This document shows, piece after piece, positions 34,406 through 42,703 of a DNA stretch of 64,000 bases; positions within the stretch are counted from its first letter, which is position 1; every line of letters begins with the position of its first letter. A program made the position numbers and the translations under genes. A model generated the notes under the pieces. That model saw only the letters and a list, made by a program, of their open reading frames with translations, was not told the origin of the DNA and did no database searches. Origin of the DNA: Actinomycetes bacterium (GTDB lineage: Bacteria; Actinomycetota; Actinomycetes; Actinomycetales; Cellulomonadaceae); contig JAJYTJ010000001.1 in assembly GCA_021793115.1 (NCBI GenBank), positions 1-64,000 of the forward strand, in the 5' to 3' direction.

Positions 34406-35185
34406 ATGACAACACCCACCCACCCTGCGCTCAGCGGGCACGCCGCGCTGGTCACCGGAGCCTCCAGCGGCATCGGGCGAGCCGTCGCCGTTCGGCTGAG
34501 GGCGCTTGGCATGGACGTCGCGCTCCTCGCCCGTCGCACCGACCGGCTGCGCGAGATCGTCGACGGCGCCGGCAGCGGCGGCCCCGGCCGTGCGATCGCT
34601 GTCGAGACCGACCTCACCCGCCGGGACGACGTCACCAGCGCTGTCCATCAGGTAGTGGCCGAGCTCGGGCGCCTGGACGTGCTCGTCAACGCCGCCGGGG
34701 TAATGCTGCTCGGCCCCGCCGCCGACGCGCCGCTGGAGGAGTGGTGGCAGATGATCGACGTCAACCTCACCGCCACCATGAGCCTGACGCACGCCGCGAT
34801 CCCGGCTCTTCTCGACGCCGCGGCGACCTCCGGCAGAGGCACCGCCGACATCGTCAACATCAGCTCGACCGCGGGACGCGTCGCACGCAAGAGCAGCGCC
34901 GGCTACGCCGCGACCAAGCACGGGCTCAACGCCTTTACCGAGTCCATCCGGCAAGACCTCGCAGCGAGCCATGTCCGGGTCGCCGTCGTCGAACCCGGCG
35001 GCACCGCCACCGAGCTGATGAGCCACAATCGACCAGGGGTCCGGGACGCGCTCGTGCGTGCCTCGGAAGATCTTGACCTGCTTGCACCGGAGGACATCGC
35101 CGACGCAGTCGAGTACGTCGTGACCCGCCCTGCGCGGGTCGCGGTCGCCGAGATCCTCGTCCGACCATGGAATCAGGACTCCTGA
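34406..35185 (+). CDS. Short-chain dehydrogenase/reductase of the catabolic cluster
   Basis: A 259-residue classical SDR: TGASSGIGRA at the N-terminus, ETDLTRRDD, NAAG, an active-site Ser in INSSST-like NISSTAG, and Tyr167-x3-Lys171 in YAATK. ARRTDRL after strand 2 favours NADP(H). ATG at 34406 follows AGGAG. It starts 43 bases after the carboxylesterase and ends the cargo region. It may oxidise or reduce the alcohol or ketone released by ester cleavage. The terminal PGGTATELM and RPARVAVAEI stretches are common in this family. Confidence 0.9.
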   Translation: MTTPTHPALSGHAALVTGASSGIGRAVAVRLRALGMDVALLARRTDRLREIVDGAGSGGPGRAIAVETDLTRRDDVTSAVHQVVAELGRLDVLVNAAGVMLLGPAADAPLEEWWQMIDVNLTATMSLTHAAIPALLDAAATSGRGTADIVNISSTAGRVARKSSAGYAATKHGLNAFTESIRQDLAASHVRVAVVEPGGTATELMSHNRPGVRDALVRASEDLDLLAPEDIADAVEYVVTRPARVAVAEILVRPWNQDS

Positions 35186-35608
35186 TCGGGTGGCCGACGA
35201 ACAGCGACACCAGGCCCTGGTGTTCCGGTGCAGCAGCGGGGTGCGGTCGGCGACCGTGAGGATGCGGGGGTCTGGGCGCTTGATCACGGCGCCGGGGTGG
35301 GCCCAAGTGGTGAGCACCAGAGGGGCCGAGCCTGGCACGTCCGTCGCCAACCCAACGCTGCAACGGTCAACTCTGACTTGACACTGCAGACCGGAAGTTG
35401 CCATGACCGGGAAGGTGGGCGAACCACCAGCACCACCGCGGCACGCGGCACGCGGATTCGCCCTGCTGCACAGGCTCCAGCTGTCAAATCCGCGTTTACC
35501 CGGGACCCTCCTGCCTCGACTGAAAGAGGTGTGGTCGGTCGGCTGGTCGGGTTCGGGACGGCGGGCTGGACGGACTGCTCGGTTCGGTCGGGGCCGGGCG
35601 CGGGCGGG
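35186..35608. other. 423-base gap at the right end of the cargo
   Basis: No supported gene is seen. On the minus strand about 70 codons (roughly 35180-35400) stay open and have plausible codon use (GSAPLVLTTWAHPGAVIKR, then PRILTVADR), but there is no start signal or known match, so this may be a decayed gene end. The cargo probably joined the backbone near here, yet no insertion-sequence ends are recognisable. Confidence 0.35.
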
Positions 35609-36619
35609 TCAGCGGGTCAGGTCCGGTGGGCGACGGCTGGTCGTACGGCTCGTCGGGGCGGTGAAGTCGTGCAGGGCGGTCTGCCGGTCGACGCTGGGGG
35701 ATGTGCGGCGTCCGGCCTCGATGAGGCCCCGGACTTCGTCGGCGGTGGTGACCAGGCGTGCCAGCCCGGCGGCGATGACCCGGTGGGTGCCGCTGCTGGC
35801 GGCGGAGGTGACCGGTCCGGGGAAGGCGGCGACGGTGCGGTGCAGGTCGTGCGCGCGTTGCACGGTGTCGAGCGACCCGGAGCGGTAGGCGGCCTCGACG
35901 ACGACGGTCGCGCCGGAGGTTGCGGCCACGATGCGGTTGCGTTGCAGGAGGCGTGCACGGCTCAGAGTGGTTCCGGGCGGCGCCTCGGTGACCACGGCGC
36001 CGGTCTGGGTGATCCGGGTGAGCAGGTCGGTGTTGCCGGCCGGGTAGTAGCGCCCGAGCCCGGAGGCGAGCACGGCGACGGTGCCGGCCGGTGCGGTGAG
36101 CGCGCCACGGTGCGCGGCGGCGTCGATGCCGTACGCGCCGCCGGAGACGATGGTGTAGCCGGCGTCGGCCAGGTCGGCGGCGGTCTGCTGGGCGACGTTC
36201 TCGCCGTACTGCGTGGCGGCGCGCGAGCCGACGACGGCGACCTTGGCGTGCAGGGGGCGGGTGAGCAGCCGGGCGTCGCCCCTGGAGAACAGGACGAGCG
36301 GCGCGGACGAGCCGAGGTCGTCCAGGCCGGTCGGCCACATCGGGTCACCGGGCGCGATGACGTCGAGGTCGAGGCGCTCGCACGCATCGAGAGCGTCGGT
36401 GATCTCGTGCGTGCCGGAGGGTTGGCGGACCTGTTGCCGCCAGGCTGCGAACCAGTTGCCGGGCAGGCCGAGCGGGACGGTCGCGTCGGGGTCCATCGCC
36501 AGCAGCAGCGTCTCGCCGGTGCCGAGGCGGTCGACCAGGAGCCCGGTGACCGGGTGGCCGGGTGGAGTGATGAGGGCGAGCTGGATGCGGCGGGTGCGAT
36601 CGTCGGACGAGAGGGTCAT
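35609..36619 (-). CDS. dprA: DprA/Smf-family DNA-processing protein
   Basis: A 336-residue protein with the DprA Rossmann-like fold: VAVVGSRAATQYGENVA, TIVSGGAYGIDAAAHRGAL, VLASGLGRYYPAGN, RNRIVAATSGATVVVEAAYRSGSL. DprA binds single-stranded DNA and loads RecA. On a conjugative element it may protect or circularise incoming single strands. The ATG at 36619 has AGGAGG 7 bases upstream; a longer frame to 36694 would run through two hairpins. It is downstream of the ParB-like gene on the same strand. The chromosome presumably carries its own copy elsewhere. Confidence 0.88.
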   Translation of the reverse strand: MTLSSDDRTRRIQLALITPPGHPVTGLLVDRLGTGETLLLAMDPDATVPLGLPGNWFAAWRQQVRQPSGTHEITDALDACERLDLDVIAPGDPMWPTGLDDLGSSAPLVLFSRGDARLLTRPLHAKVAVVGSRAATQYGENVAQQTAADLADAGYTIVSGGAYGIDAAAHRGALTAPAGTVAVLASGLGRYYPAGNTDLLTRITQTGAVVTEAPPGTTLSRARLLQRNRIVAATSGATVVVEAAYRSGSLDTVQRAHDLHRTVAAFPGPVTSAASSGTHRVIAAGLARLVTTADEVRGLIEAGRRTSPSVDRQTALHDFTAPTSRTTSRRPPDLTR

Positions 36620-36639
36620 GGCCTGCCTCCTGGTGGTGC

Positions 36640-36697
36640 GGCGGCACGGTGCCGCCTGCACGCACAGGTGCCGCCCGCTAGCTGCGGGCGGCACCTG
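36640..36697 (-). promoter_or_regulatory. Double hairpin between ParB-like and DprA genes
   Basis: A 14-bp perfect stem (36665-36678 with 36684-36697, loop TAGCT) lies 16 bases after the ParB-like stop codon. A second palindrome (36640-36647 with 36649-36656) follows in the minus-strand mRNA, just before the dprA ribosome binding site. The first could be a terminator or attenuator, although no T-tract is present. The minus strand also carries GGCACCTG, the shared backbone leader motif. Confidence 0.5.
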
Positions 36698-36712
36698 GCA
36701 GGGCGCGGTGGG

Positions 36713-38356
36713 CTACTCGTCGGCGTCGTCGTCCTGCGACCAGTCGCCGTCGGACTCGTCGTAGGTCTCGTCGTCGTCCGCGTCGGCCTGGTCGTCGTCC
36801 GGCTCGATCTCGTTGTCGGCGGGCTGGGCGGGCGTGATCCCCAGGACCAGGTTCTCCACGTCGGACAGCGTGTAGCCCCAGCCCTTGATCGCGGTGAAGT
36901 AGGTCACGTCGGCGTTGTCGGGGTTCCGCCAGGTGTTGGTTCTGGTGGCCTGTTCGAGGGCGCCAAGGACGACGGCGAGCAGCACGGTCGTCGCCTTGGC
37001 CGGGTTGGCGTCCAGGAGCGCGGCCAGCGGGTGCTTCCTGCCCCACTCGTACGTGCCGCCGACCAGGCTGGCGGCGACCTCCTGGTGCGTGCTCAGGGCG
37101 GTGGCGAGCCGGGCGGGGTGCGCGACGGCGACGGTGGCGACGAACGCCAGGGCGTTCTTCGGGGTGGTCTTGCGTGCCAGGAAGGTCGCCAGCCACTCGC
37201 GGCGCACGACCTCGGCGCTGGGCCATGCCTTGTTGTTGGCGATGAGTTCGCGCCGCTCGCGCTTCTGCTGCTCGGTCCAGCCGGTCGCGGCCTGGCCGTT
37301 CGTGCGCCGCTTCTTCAGGCCGTGGGTGCGCCAGTCGGTGACGAAGTGGCCGACCTCGATGCCGTTGTAGGACTCGCGGATGGCGACCCGGTAGCCGGGA
37401 CGTCCGGCAAAGGTGTCGGGGTTCAGGTCGGTGCCGTCGGCTTCGGTCAGGTCGGCCAGGTGCAGGGTGTTCTTGTCCTCCCAGCGGGGCCAGGCGATGA
37501 CCTGGATGCTCCGCTCGGCGTACTGCGCGGTGAGGTCGGCGATCTGCTGGTCGGTCTTGCGCTGGTCGCGGATGCGCTGGGCTTCGTGGGCGAAGCCATC
37601 CGGGTTGCGGCGGGCGACGTCCCGCAGCTTCTTGACGGTGGTGGGGTCGTCCTCGAACTCGATGAGGGTCGCGGCCTGGTTGAGCGTGAGGTCGTGCTCG
37701 ACCACGGCGGCCGTGGCGGTGTCCGAGGCGGCGACCTTCAGCCCGGCCTGCACCAGCGTGCGCTTGGTGTGGGTGGCCTTGGCGATCGCGGTGACGGACA
37801 GGCCCTCCAACTGCAACTGCCGCCAGGCGCCGATGCGGTCGGTGTCGGTCAGGTCGGCGCGCTGCTCGTTGGTGTCGTACTGCTCGGTGACGCGCGAGAC
37901 GACGCCGGTGCCGGGGTCGGTGACGTAGACCGGGACGGTGGGCCGCTCGGCCTTGATCGCGCCCAGCACGCGGCGCTTGCCGTCGCGGACGGTGACCTGA
38001 CCGTCGCCCGCCAGGTAGGCGCGCACCGGCAAGAGGACGCCACGGTCGCGGATGGACTCCACGAACGGGTCGTCCAGGTCGGCGTCGGTGCGGATGTTGT
38101 CCTCGAACGCCACGGTGCGCGGGTCCAGGTGGACCAGGTAGCCGGTCTCGTCGGGCGCCTGCTCGTCCTGCCCGATGCTGGGCTCGGCGTCTTCGGCCGG
38201 GACGCTGGGGTCCTCGGTCGCCTCGGCCGGGTCGTCGGACTCGCTGGCGGGCTCCGGCAGGGTGTCAGGCTGGTCGGGCTCGACGGTGACGGTCTGGTCG
38301 GTCGTGGCGGTGGCGTCGTCGTCCTGCAGGTTGGCCGCGATGGTGATGGTGCTCAT
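36713..38356 (-). CDS. ParB-like nuclease-domain protein, 547 residues
   Basis: After an acidic, disordered first 70 residues, the protein has a ParB/Srx-type N-terminal domain (LDPRTVAFEDNIRTD, SIRDRGVLLPVRAYL, VRDGKRRVLGAI) and a helix-turn-helix (QLEGLSVTAIAKATHTKRTL). A long C-terminal part has no known match, and the last 45 residues are almost all acidic. Such proteins on conjugative elements may aid partition, anti-restriction or stabilisation; I cannot choose. AAGGAGA precedes the ATG at 38356. A hairpin (CTTTCGGCA/TGCCGGAAG at 38439-38458) lies in its leader region. No parA gene is next to it. Confidence 0.8.
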   Translation of the reverse strand: MSTITIAANLQDDDATATTDQTVTVEPDQPDTLPEPASESDDPAEATEDPSVPAEDAEPSIGQDEQAPDETGYLVHLDPRTVAFEDNIRTDADLDDPFVESIRDRGVLLPVRAYLAGDGQVTVRDGKRRVLGAIKAERPTVPVYVTDPGTGVVSRVTEQYDTNEQRADLTDTDRIGAWRQLQLEGLSVTAIAKATHTKRTLVQAGLKVAASDTATAAVVEHDLTLNQAATLIEFEDDPTTVKKLRDVARRNPDGFAHEAQRIRDQRKTDQQIADLTAQYAERSIQVIAWPRWEDKNTLHLADLTEADGTDLNPDTFAGRPGYRVAIRESYNGIEVGHFVTDWRTHGLKKRRTNGQAATGWTEQQKRERRELIANNKAWPSAEVVRREWLATFLARKTTPKNALAFVATVAVAHPARLATALSTHQEVAASLVGGTYEWGRKHPLAALLDANPAKATTVLLAVVLGALEQATRTNTWRNPDNADVTYFTAIKGWGYTLSDVENLVLGITPAQPADNEIEPDDDQADADDDETYDESDGDWSQDDDADE

Positions 38357-38613
38357 GGCTGGGTCTCCTTGACTCGTTGCGGTTGGAGCGCAGGAGCCGC
38401 CGGGCCTGGTTGGTGTGGCCCTTGGGAACCTGCGCGCCTTTCGGCACCTGCCGGAAGTTCCCGGAGGGGTCGGTCGTCAAGGGACCGTGGAATACCGGAC
38501 CGGACCGAGCGCAGCGAGGGCCGGGAGGATATGCCGCGAAAGCCCTTGACTGCCGATCCCGCAGGGATACGTTCGGCTGCCGAAACGGCACTTGACCTGC
38601 GTCGATCCGCTGC

Positions 38614-39519
38614 ATGAGCGGCACTGCCAGTCGCGAATGTGGGGCAGATGGACCGGCAGCTGCGGCGCAGTCAGCGCGCCGCGTGCCGGGGCGGCCCCGC
38701 CCGGTGTGCGCGATGCGTGACCGGCTGCACGCCGGGGCGGTGACGGCGTTCGGTCCGCGGATGCACGTGTCGATGGTGGTCTCGGGCGTGGTGGACCTGT
38801 CCGAGTCGCACGGCACGCTGCGCGTCAGCGCCGGTGAGCTCGTCGTGGTGCCGGCTGGACACCGCGGCATCGTGCGGGCGGTGCAGGAGTCCGACTCGCT
38901 GGTCGTGATGCTCGACGAGGCGTTCGTCGTCGACGTGCTGGGCTGGACGACGTCGAGCGGTGGTCTGCACCGAGCCTGGCGTCCCGGCGAGCGGTCGGCG
39001 ATGTACCGGGTGCGGCTGCGACCGGGAGCGACGATGTCCTTCGAGCGCCGGTTCCTCAAGACGGTCACCACGATCCGCACCCGCACGCCACTGCGGGCGA
39101 TGTCGGCGGCCCTCGGTCTGCTGTCGCGGGTGGAGCCGCTTATGGCCGGCGACGACGAACTGGTGATCTCCCGCCCGGTGCCGCTGCGCCCCGAGGTCGC
39201 CGAAGCTCGGCGCCTGATGACCGACGAGTTCGCACAGCCGTGGACGGTGCCGGAGCTGTCCGACCGGGTGGGCCTATCCGCCTCGGCGCTGACCCGCGCT
39301 TTCCGGGCGGGGCTGGGCGTGAGTCCGGCGGCCTACCTGCGCCAGGTGCGGTTGGCGCGGTTCACCGCGCTGCTGACCGGCACCAGCGTGGGCGTGGCGG
39401 AGGCTGCGTGGCGGGTCGGCTGGTCGTCCCCGTCGCAGGCGCGGGCGCTGACGATCCGGCAGTACGGCGCTCCGCCGAGTGCGCTGCGCCGCCGGGACGA
39501 GCGGGCCTCGTCCGATTAG
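38614..39519 (+). CDS. AraC-type transcriptional regulator
   Basis: Up to 301 residues. The N-terminal part has a cupin-like strand pattern (TLRVSAGELVVVPAGHRGIV). The C-terminal 100 residues form the AraC double helix-turn-helix: WTVPELSDRVGLSASALTRA, FRAGLGVSPAAYLRQVRLAR, then VGVAEAAWRVGWSSPSQ. No good ribosome binding site marks the start; ATG 38710 (MRDRLHAGAV) would give a 269-residue protein closer to the usual domain start and may be correct. It stands between the ParB-like gene (divergent) and the ArdC-like gene, so it may regulate the transfer genes; that is inference. Confidence 0.78.
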   Translation: MSGTASRECGADGPAAAAQSARRVPGRPRPVCAMRDRLHAGAVTAFGPRMHVSMVVSGVVDLSESHGTLRVSAGELVVVPAGHRGIVRAVQESDSLVVMLDEAFVVDVLGWTTSSGGLHRAWRPGERSAMYRVRLRPGATMSFERRFLKTVTTIRTRTPLRAMSAALGLLSRVEPLMAGDDELVISRPVPLRPEVAEARRLMTDEFAQPWTVPELSDRVGLSASALTRAFRAGLGVSPAAYLRQVRLARFTALLTGTSVGVAEAAWRVGWSSPSQARALTIRQYGAPPSALRRRDERASSD

Positions 39520-39706
39520 TCCGCGCACGCCCACCGGATCGGCGCGCGGCCCGCCTGGTTCCCGGCGTCCTGGGTATCGGTCCTGGTCAAGGTCCTGTGA
39601 ATGGCCGATGCCGTCTGGACAAGGACATGTGGCGGCACGGTCACACCTCCTGGTGCACGCGACCGACAGCCGCCGGCCTTGCGGCGGGCCAGGGAGGTGA
39701 CGGCCG

Positions 39707-40753
39707 ATGAGCGAGGCATCGGACCGGGCACTGGAGCGCGCGAGCCAGGCGCTGGAGACCGGCGTGGCCGAGCTGGTCAGCGGCCAGGACTGGCTGCGGG
39801 CGGTGGCGTTCGCGGCACGGTTCCGCTCCCGCTCGTTCGCCAACACCCTGCGCATCTGGGTGCAGCACTCCCAGGCATACGCCGAGGGCCGAGTCGCCGA
39901 GCCGTACCCGAGCCTGGTCGCCGGGTACACGGACTGGCAGAAGCTCGGCCGCTGGCCGACCCAGCAGGGGTACGTCATCCACGCCCCGCGCACCGCCCGG
40001 TTCGCGGTGCCCGCCACTGGCGGCGAGCCGCGCCAGCTGCGCAAGGGCGAGAAGCCGCGGGCCGGGGAGACCGTGCGGGAGCGGATCGTCGGCGTCAAGC
40101 CGGTGCACGTCTTCGACGTCTCGCAGACCGACGGCGCCCCGGTGCCGACCCAACCACGCCCGGTGCTGCTGACCGGGCAGGCGCCCGGCGGGCTGTGGGA
40201 CGGGCTGGCGGCCCGCATCGGGGCTGAGGGCTTCGCCCTGTCCGACGTGCCGGCGGCATCGACGCTCGGCGGCGCCAACGGGATGACCGACTTCCGGGCG
40301 CGCACGGTGCAGGTCCGCGCCGACATGGACGACGCGGCGCGCGTCAAGACCCTGGCGCACGAACTGGGACATGTGCTCATGCACGACCGCGAGGAGGACG
40401 CCCCGGCCCCGCACCGGGGCGTCGGGGAGGTCGAGGCCGAGTCGTTCGCGCTGATGATCTGCGCCGTCTACGACCTGCCGACCGCCGACTATTCGGTGCC
40501 CTATGTCGCCACTTGGGCCAGCCAGGTCGGCGGCGTCGAGCCGGCCGACCTGGTGCGGGCCCTGGGCGAGAAGGTCCGCAGCACCGCGCTGGGCGTGCTC
40601 GAGCAGCTGCCGGCCCCGGCGATCGGCGACGGCAAGCCGCCGCTGCCGCCCGACCCGCCGGGCGCACCGGCCCGCCCGCCAGCTCGGGCGCGCGGACGAG
40701 GACGAGCGACGCCGTTGACGATGGCGGCCGGCGCCACCGGCCTGGGCCGATGA
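39707..40753 (+). CDS. ArdC-like anti-restriction protein (ssDNA-binding domain + zinc metallopeptidase)
   Basis: A 348-residue protein. The N-terminal half resembles the ArdC single-stranded-DNA-binding domain (FRSRSFANTLRIWVQHSQAY, GYTDWQKLGRWPTQQGYVI, and an OB-like stretch). The C-terminal half is an ImmA/IrrE-type metallopeptidase with HELGH at 218-222 and a downstream EVEAESFALM glutamate ligand. The last 45 residues are Pro/Arg-rich. ArdC-type proteins enter with the transferred strand and shield it from restriction. GGGAGGTG precedes the ATG. It overlaps the next gene by 4 bases (ATGA) and opens the plus-strand backbone operon. Confidence 0.85.
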   Translation: MSEASDRALERASQALETGVAELVSGQDWLRAVAFAARFRSRSFANTLRIWVQHSQAYAEGRVAEPYPSLVAGYTDWQKLGRWPTQQGYVIHAPRTARFAVPATGGEPRQLRKGEKPRAGETVRERIVGVKPVHVFDVSQTDGAPVPTQPRPVLLTGQAPGGLWDGLAARIGAEGFALSDVPAASTLGGANGMTDFRARTVQVRADMDDAARVKTLAHELGHVLMHDREEDAPAPHRGVGEVEAESFALMICAVYDLPTADYSVPYVATWASQVGGVEPADLVRALGEKVRSTALGVLEQLPAPAIGDGKPPLPPDPPGAPARPPARARGRGRATPLTMAAGATGLGR

Positions 40754-41460
40754 CGACCGCGACGGACAGCCGGCGGCCCGGCGCCGTAGCGATGGCGGGC
40801 GGGCCGGCGTACGTGGCGGCGTGGGTGGTGCGCGCCGCGATCGTGGGCAGCGTGTTCCTGGGCGCGTGCGCGTTCTGGATGTCGTTCTCCGCGCTGGCGG
40901 ACCTGGCTCGCCGAGCCGGTGTCGCCGCCGAGCCGTGGGTGTGGCCCTTGATCGTGGACGGGCTGATCGTCGTGTCCACCGTGTCGGTGCTCGCGCTGAG
41001 CCCGTTCGGGCGTCGCGCGACCTGGTTCGCGTGGCTGCTGCTGGCTGGCGGGTCCGGGGTGTCGGTGCTCGGCAACGGCTCCCACGCCCTGTGGTACGGC
41101 GATCCCGGCGTGCCGGCGGCGATGCGGGTGACGATCGCCGCCGTGCCCCCGCTGGTGCTGCTCGCCGCCACGCACCTGACGGTCGAGCTCGCCCGACGCG
41201 CCCGCCACGGACCGCCGCCCGCCCCCGGGACCGAGGCGGCAGCAGCCTCGCCGGTGGGGTCGGCGATCTTGCCGGCTGCGAGCCCAGGGCAGATCGAGGC
41301 GCACCGGCTGCGCTCGCTGAACTGGACCAACCGGCGCATCGCCCACGCCCTGGGCGTGCACCCCTCGACGGTCAGCCGCTGGCTGAATCCCCACGGCGAA
41401 CAGGACGAGACGCCCGACAGCGGCCACGAGCCGCAGGCCGGGACCACCTCGACGAGCTGA
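40750..41460 (+). CDS. DUF2637 membrane protein with C-terminal helix-turn-helix
   Basis: A 236-residue protein with four membrane segments at roughly 22-180 (around AAIVGSVFLGACAFWMSF, PWVWPLIVDGLIVVSTVSVLA, TWFAWLLLAGGSGVSVLG and VTIAAVPPLVLLAATHL), the DUF2637 pattern found on many actinobacterial plasmids and elements. The C-terminus has a helix-turn-helix: IEAHRLRSLNWTNRRIAHALG, VHPSTVSRWL. The family is linked to mycelial spread and transfer (Spd-like) in Streptomyces plasmids, though its mechanism is unclear. Its ATG overlaps the ArdC-like stop codon. Confidence 0.82.
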   Translation: MTTATDSRRPGAVAMAGGPAYVAAWVVRAAIVGSVFLGACAFWMSFSALADLARRAGVAAEPWVWPLIVDGLIVVSTVSVLALSPFGRRATWFAWLLLAGGSGVSVLGNGSHALWYGDPGVPAAMRVTIAAVPPLVLLAATHLTVELARRARHGPPPAPGTEAAAASPVGSAILPAASPGQIEAHRLRSLNWTNRRIAHALGVHPSTVSRWLNPHGEQDETPDSGHEPQAGTTSTS

Positions 41461-41485
41461 GGAACCACCACAGCAGGGAGCACCG

Positions 41486-41818
41486 ATGAACACGCCCAAC
41501 CCCACTCAGCCGAACCCGCTGGCCAAGCACCCGGACCCGTCGCTGCGCCGCGACCGGTCGCTGCGCCGGCCCAACACCCGGCCCCGCCGCACGGCGGCTG
41601 CGAGTGTCGAGTGGGTGACACCGAACGAGCTGGCGATGCGCGCGGCCGCAGGGGTGATCGCGGCCGGGCGGGACGCCAGTATCCGGGCCGTGACCGCAAC
41701 GCGCCGCCGGGCGGCCAGCACCGCTCGTGGCGGTGGCGAGCGGGCGCGCAAGCTGGCGCCGGTCAGCGCGTTCGGCGCCGCCAGGCGCCGGCGCGACGGC
41801 CGCGGACTGAGCCTTTGA
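41486..41818 (+). CDS. Small, highly basic protein of unknown function
   Basis: A 110-residue protein with 27 or more Arg residues and an Asn/Pro-rich start (MNTPNPTQPNPLAKHP). The middle, VEWVTPNELAMRAAAGVIAAG, is a likely helix, and the remainder is Arg/Ala-rich and probably disordered. It may bind DNA or RNA through charge. GGGAG precedes the ATG by 7 bases. It is 26 bases after the DUF2637 gene and codirectional with the rest of the backbone operon. The family is not known to me. Confidence 0.6.
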   Translation: MNTPNPTQPNPLAKHPDPSLRRDRSLRRPNTRPRRTAAASVEWVTPNELAMRAAAGVIAAGRDASIRAVTATRRRAASTARGGGERARKLAPVSAFGAARRRRDGRGLSL

Positions 41819-41875
41819 CCTCTGCTCCCACCTGCCCGCTGCGGCGTCCTGGGGACGGCGTCGCACCTGCCGGGC

Positions 41876-42703
41876 ATGGGAGACCCGACCGTCGTGGCGT
41901 CCCGCCAGCCGCACCCCGTGGTCTCCGCGCCGGACTTGGCCGGCGCGGAAGGACTGCGCGCACTGCTGGACCGCCTCGCCCGCGACGACGCCTGGCGCAC
42001 CGACCCGGCCGTTCCCGGCCTGATCGCCTTCCTGCGGGACAAGTACGCGGCGCTGGCCCGCAAGTGGGACCGGCACCCCGACGAAGCGGTGTCCGCGGCG
42101 TTCGTCGTGCTGCGCGCCGCCGCGACTCGTAGCGCCCGCGATCCGTGGGCGGTCGTCACCGACGCGGTCGCCAAGACGCTGAAGGCCGAGGCGCACGCCG
42201 AGTGGCTGCTGATCTCCACCGACCGGGCACGGCGCCCCGGGCAGGTCGAGCACGAGCGGCCGGTGCGCACCAGCGGCGACGAGGAGTTCTTGACCCGCAT
42301 CGCCGCCCCACCGGCAAGTGACGGACCGGACGACCTGAGCTGGCTGACCGACACCCTGGTGGGCATCCTGGCCGGCCTGGGCTGGCCGCAGGGCGTGGCC
42401 GGCGGCTGCGTCGACTACGTGGTGGACCACGTCATCCGCGCCGGTCGACGGGAGACCGCGTTCGACGAACTCCGCCGCGACATCACCCTGCTCGCCTTCT
42501 ACGAGATGGGCCGCGAGTCGTGGCTGACGCTGCTGCGCCTGCTGCTGGGCGGCACCGGACAGACCGGCACCCTGGCCCGCCGCGGCATGATCGGGCGCCT
42601 GCTGCTCGGCGAGACGCCAGAGGAGCTGCTGGCCGACGACGCCCTGGTGCTCGCCCTGTGCCAGGCGGCGCCGAGCGCCGCAGGCGAGCGGTGGGCCCGA
42701 TGA
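41876..42703 (+). CDS. Unknown helical protein upstream of ParB
   Basis: A 275-residue, mostly helical protein. The stretch IAFLRDKYAALARKWDRHPD, EAVSAAFVVLRAAATRSARDP is loosely like sigma-factor region 2, followed by VTDAVAKTLKAEAHAEWLL. The likeness is weak, and there is no matching region 4. The second half (LSWLTDTLVGILAGLGWPQ, and ELRRDITLLAFYEMGRESW) ends in a leucine-rich tail. The ATG at 41876 has no clear ribosome binding site but directly follows the shared leader motif GCACCTGCCGG (41863-41873). It overlaps the ParB gene by 4 bases, so it probably works with it. Confidence 0.65.
   Translation: MGDPTVVASRQPHPVVSAPDLAGAEGLRALLDRLARDDAWRTDPAVPGLIAFLRDKYAALARKWDRHPDEAVSAAFVVLRAAATRSARDPWAVVTDAVAKTLKAEAHAEWLLISTDRARRPGQVEHERPVRTSGDEEFLTRIAAPPASDGPDDLSWLTDTLVGILAGLGWPQGVAGGCVDYVVDHVIRAGRRETAFDELRRDITLLAFYEMGRESWLTLLRLLLGGTGQTGTLARRGMIGRLLLGETPEELLADDALVLALCQAAPSAAGERWAR

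Noticed and set aside
19206..35185. The cargo as a secondary-metabolite gene cluster
   Set aside because: There is no polyketide, peptide or terpene backbone synthase that I can identify. The enzymes are those of central and ester catabolism.
35186..35608. Short open stretches as possible genes at the cargo edge
   Set aside because: No start signal or recognisable domain, and frames of similar length occur by chance at this GC content. Reported only as a gap.
35228..38617. A 1129-codon plus-strand frame opposite dprA and the ParB-like gene
   Set aside because: Both minus-strand genes have clear family motifs and ribosome binding sites. The plus frame has biased composition and no recognisable domain.
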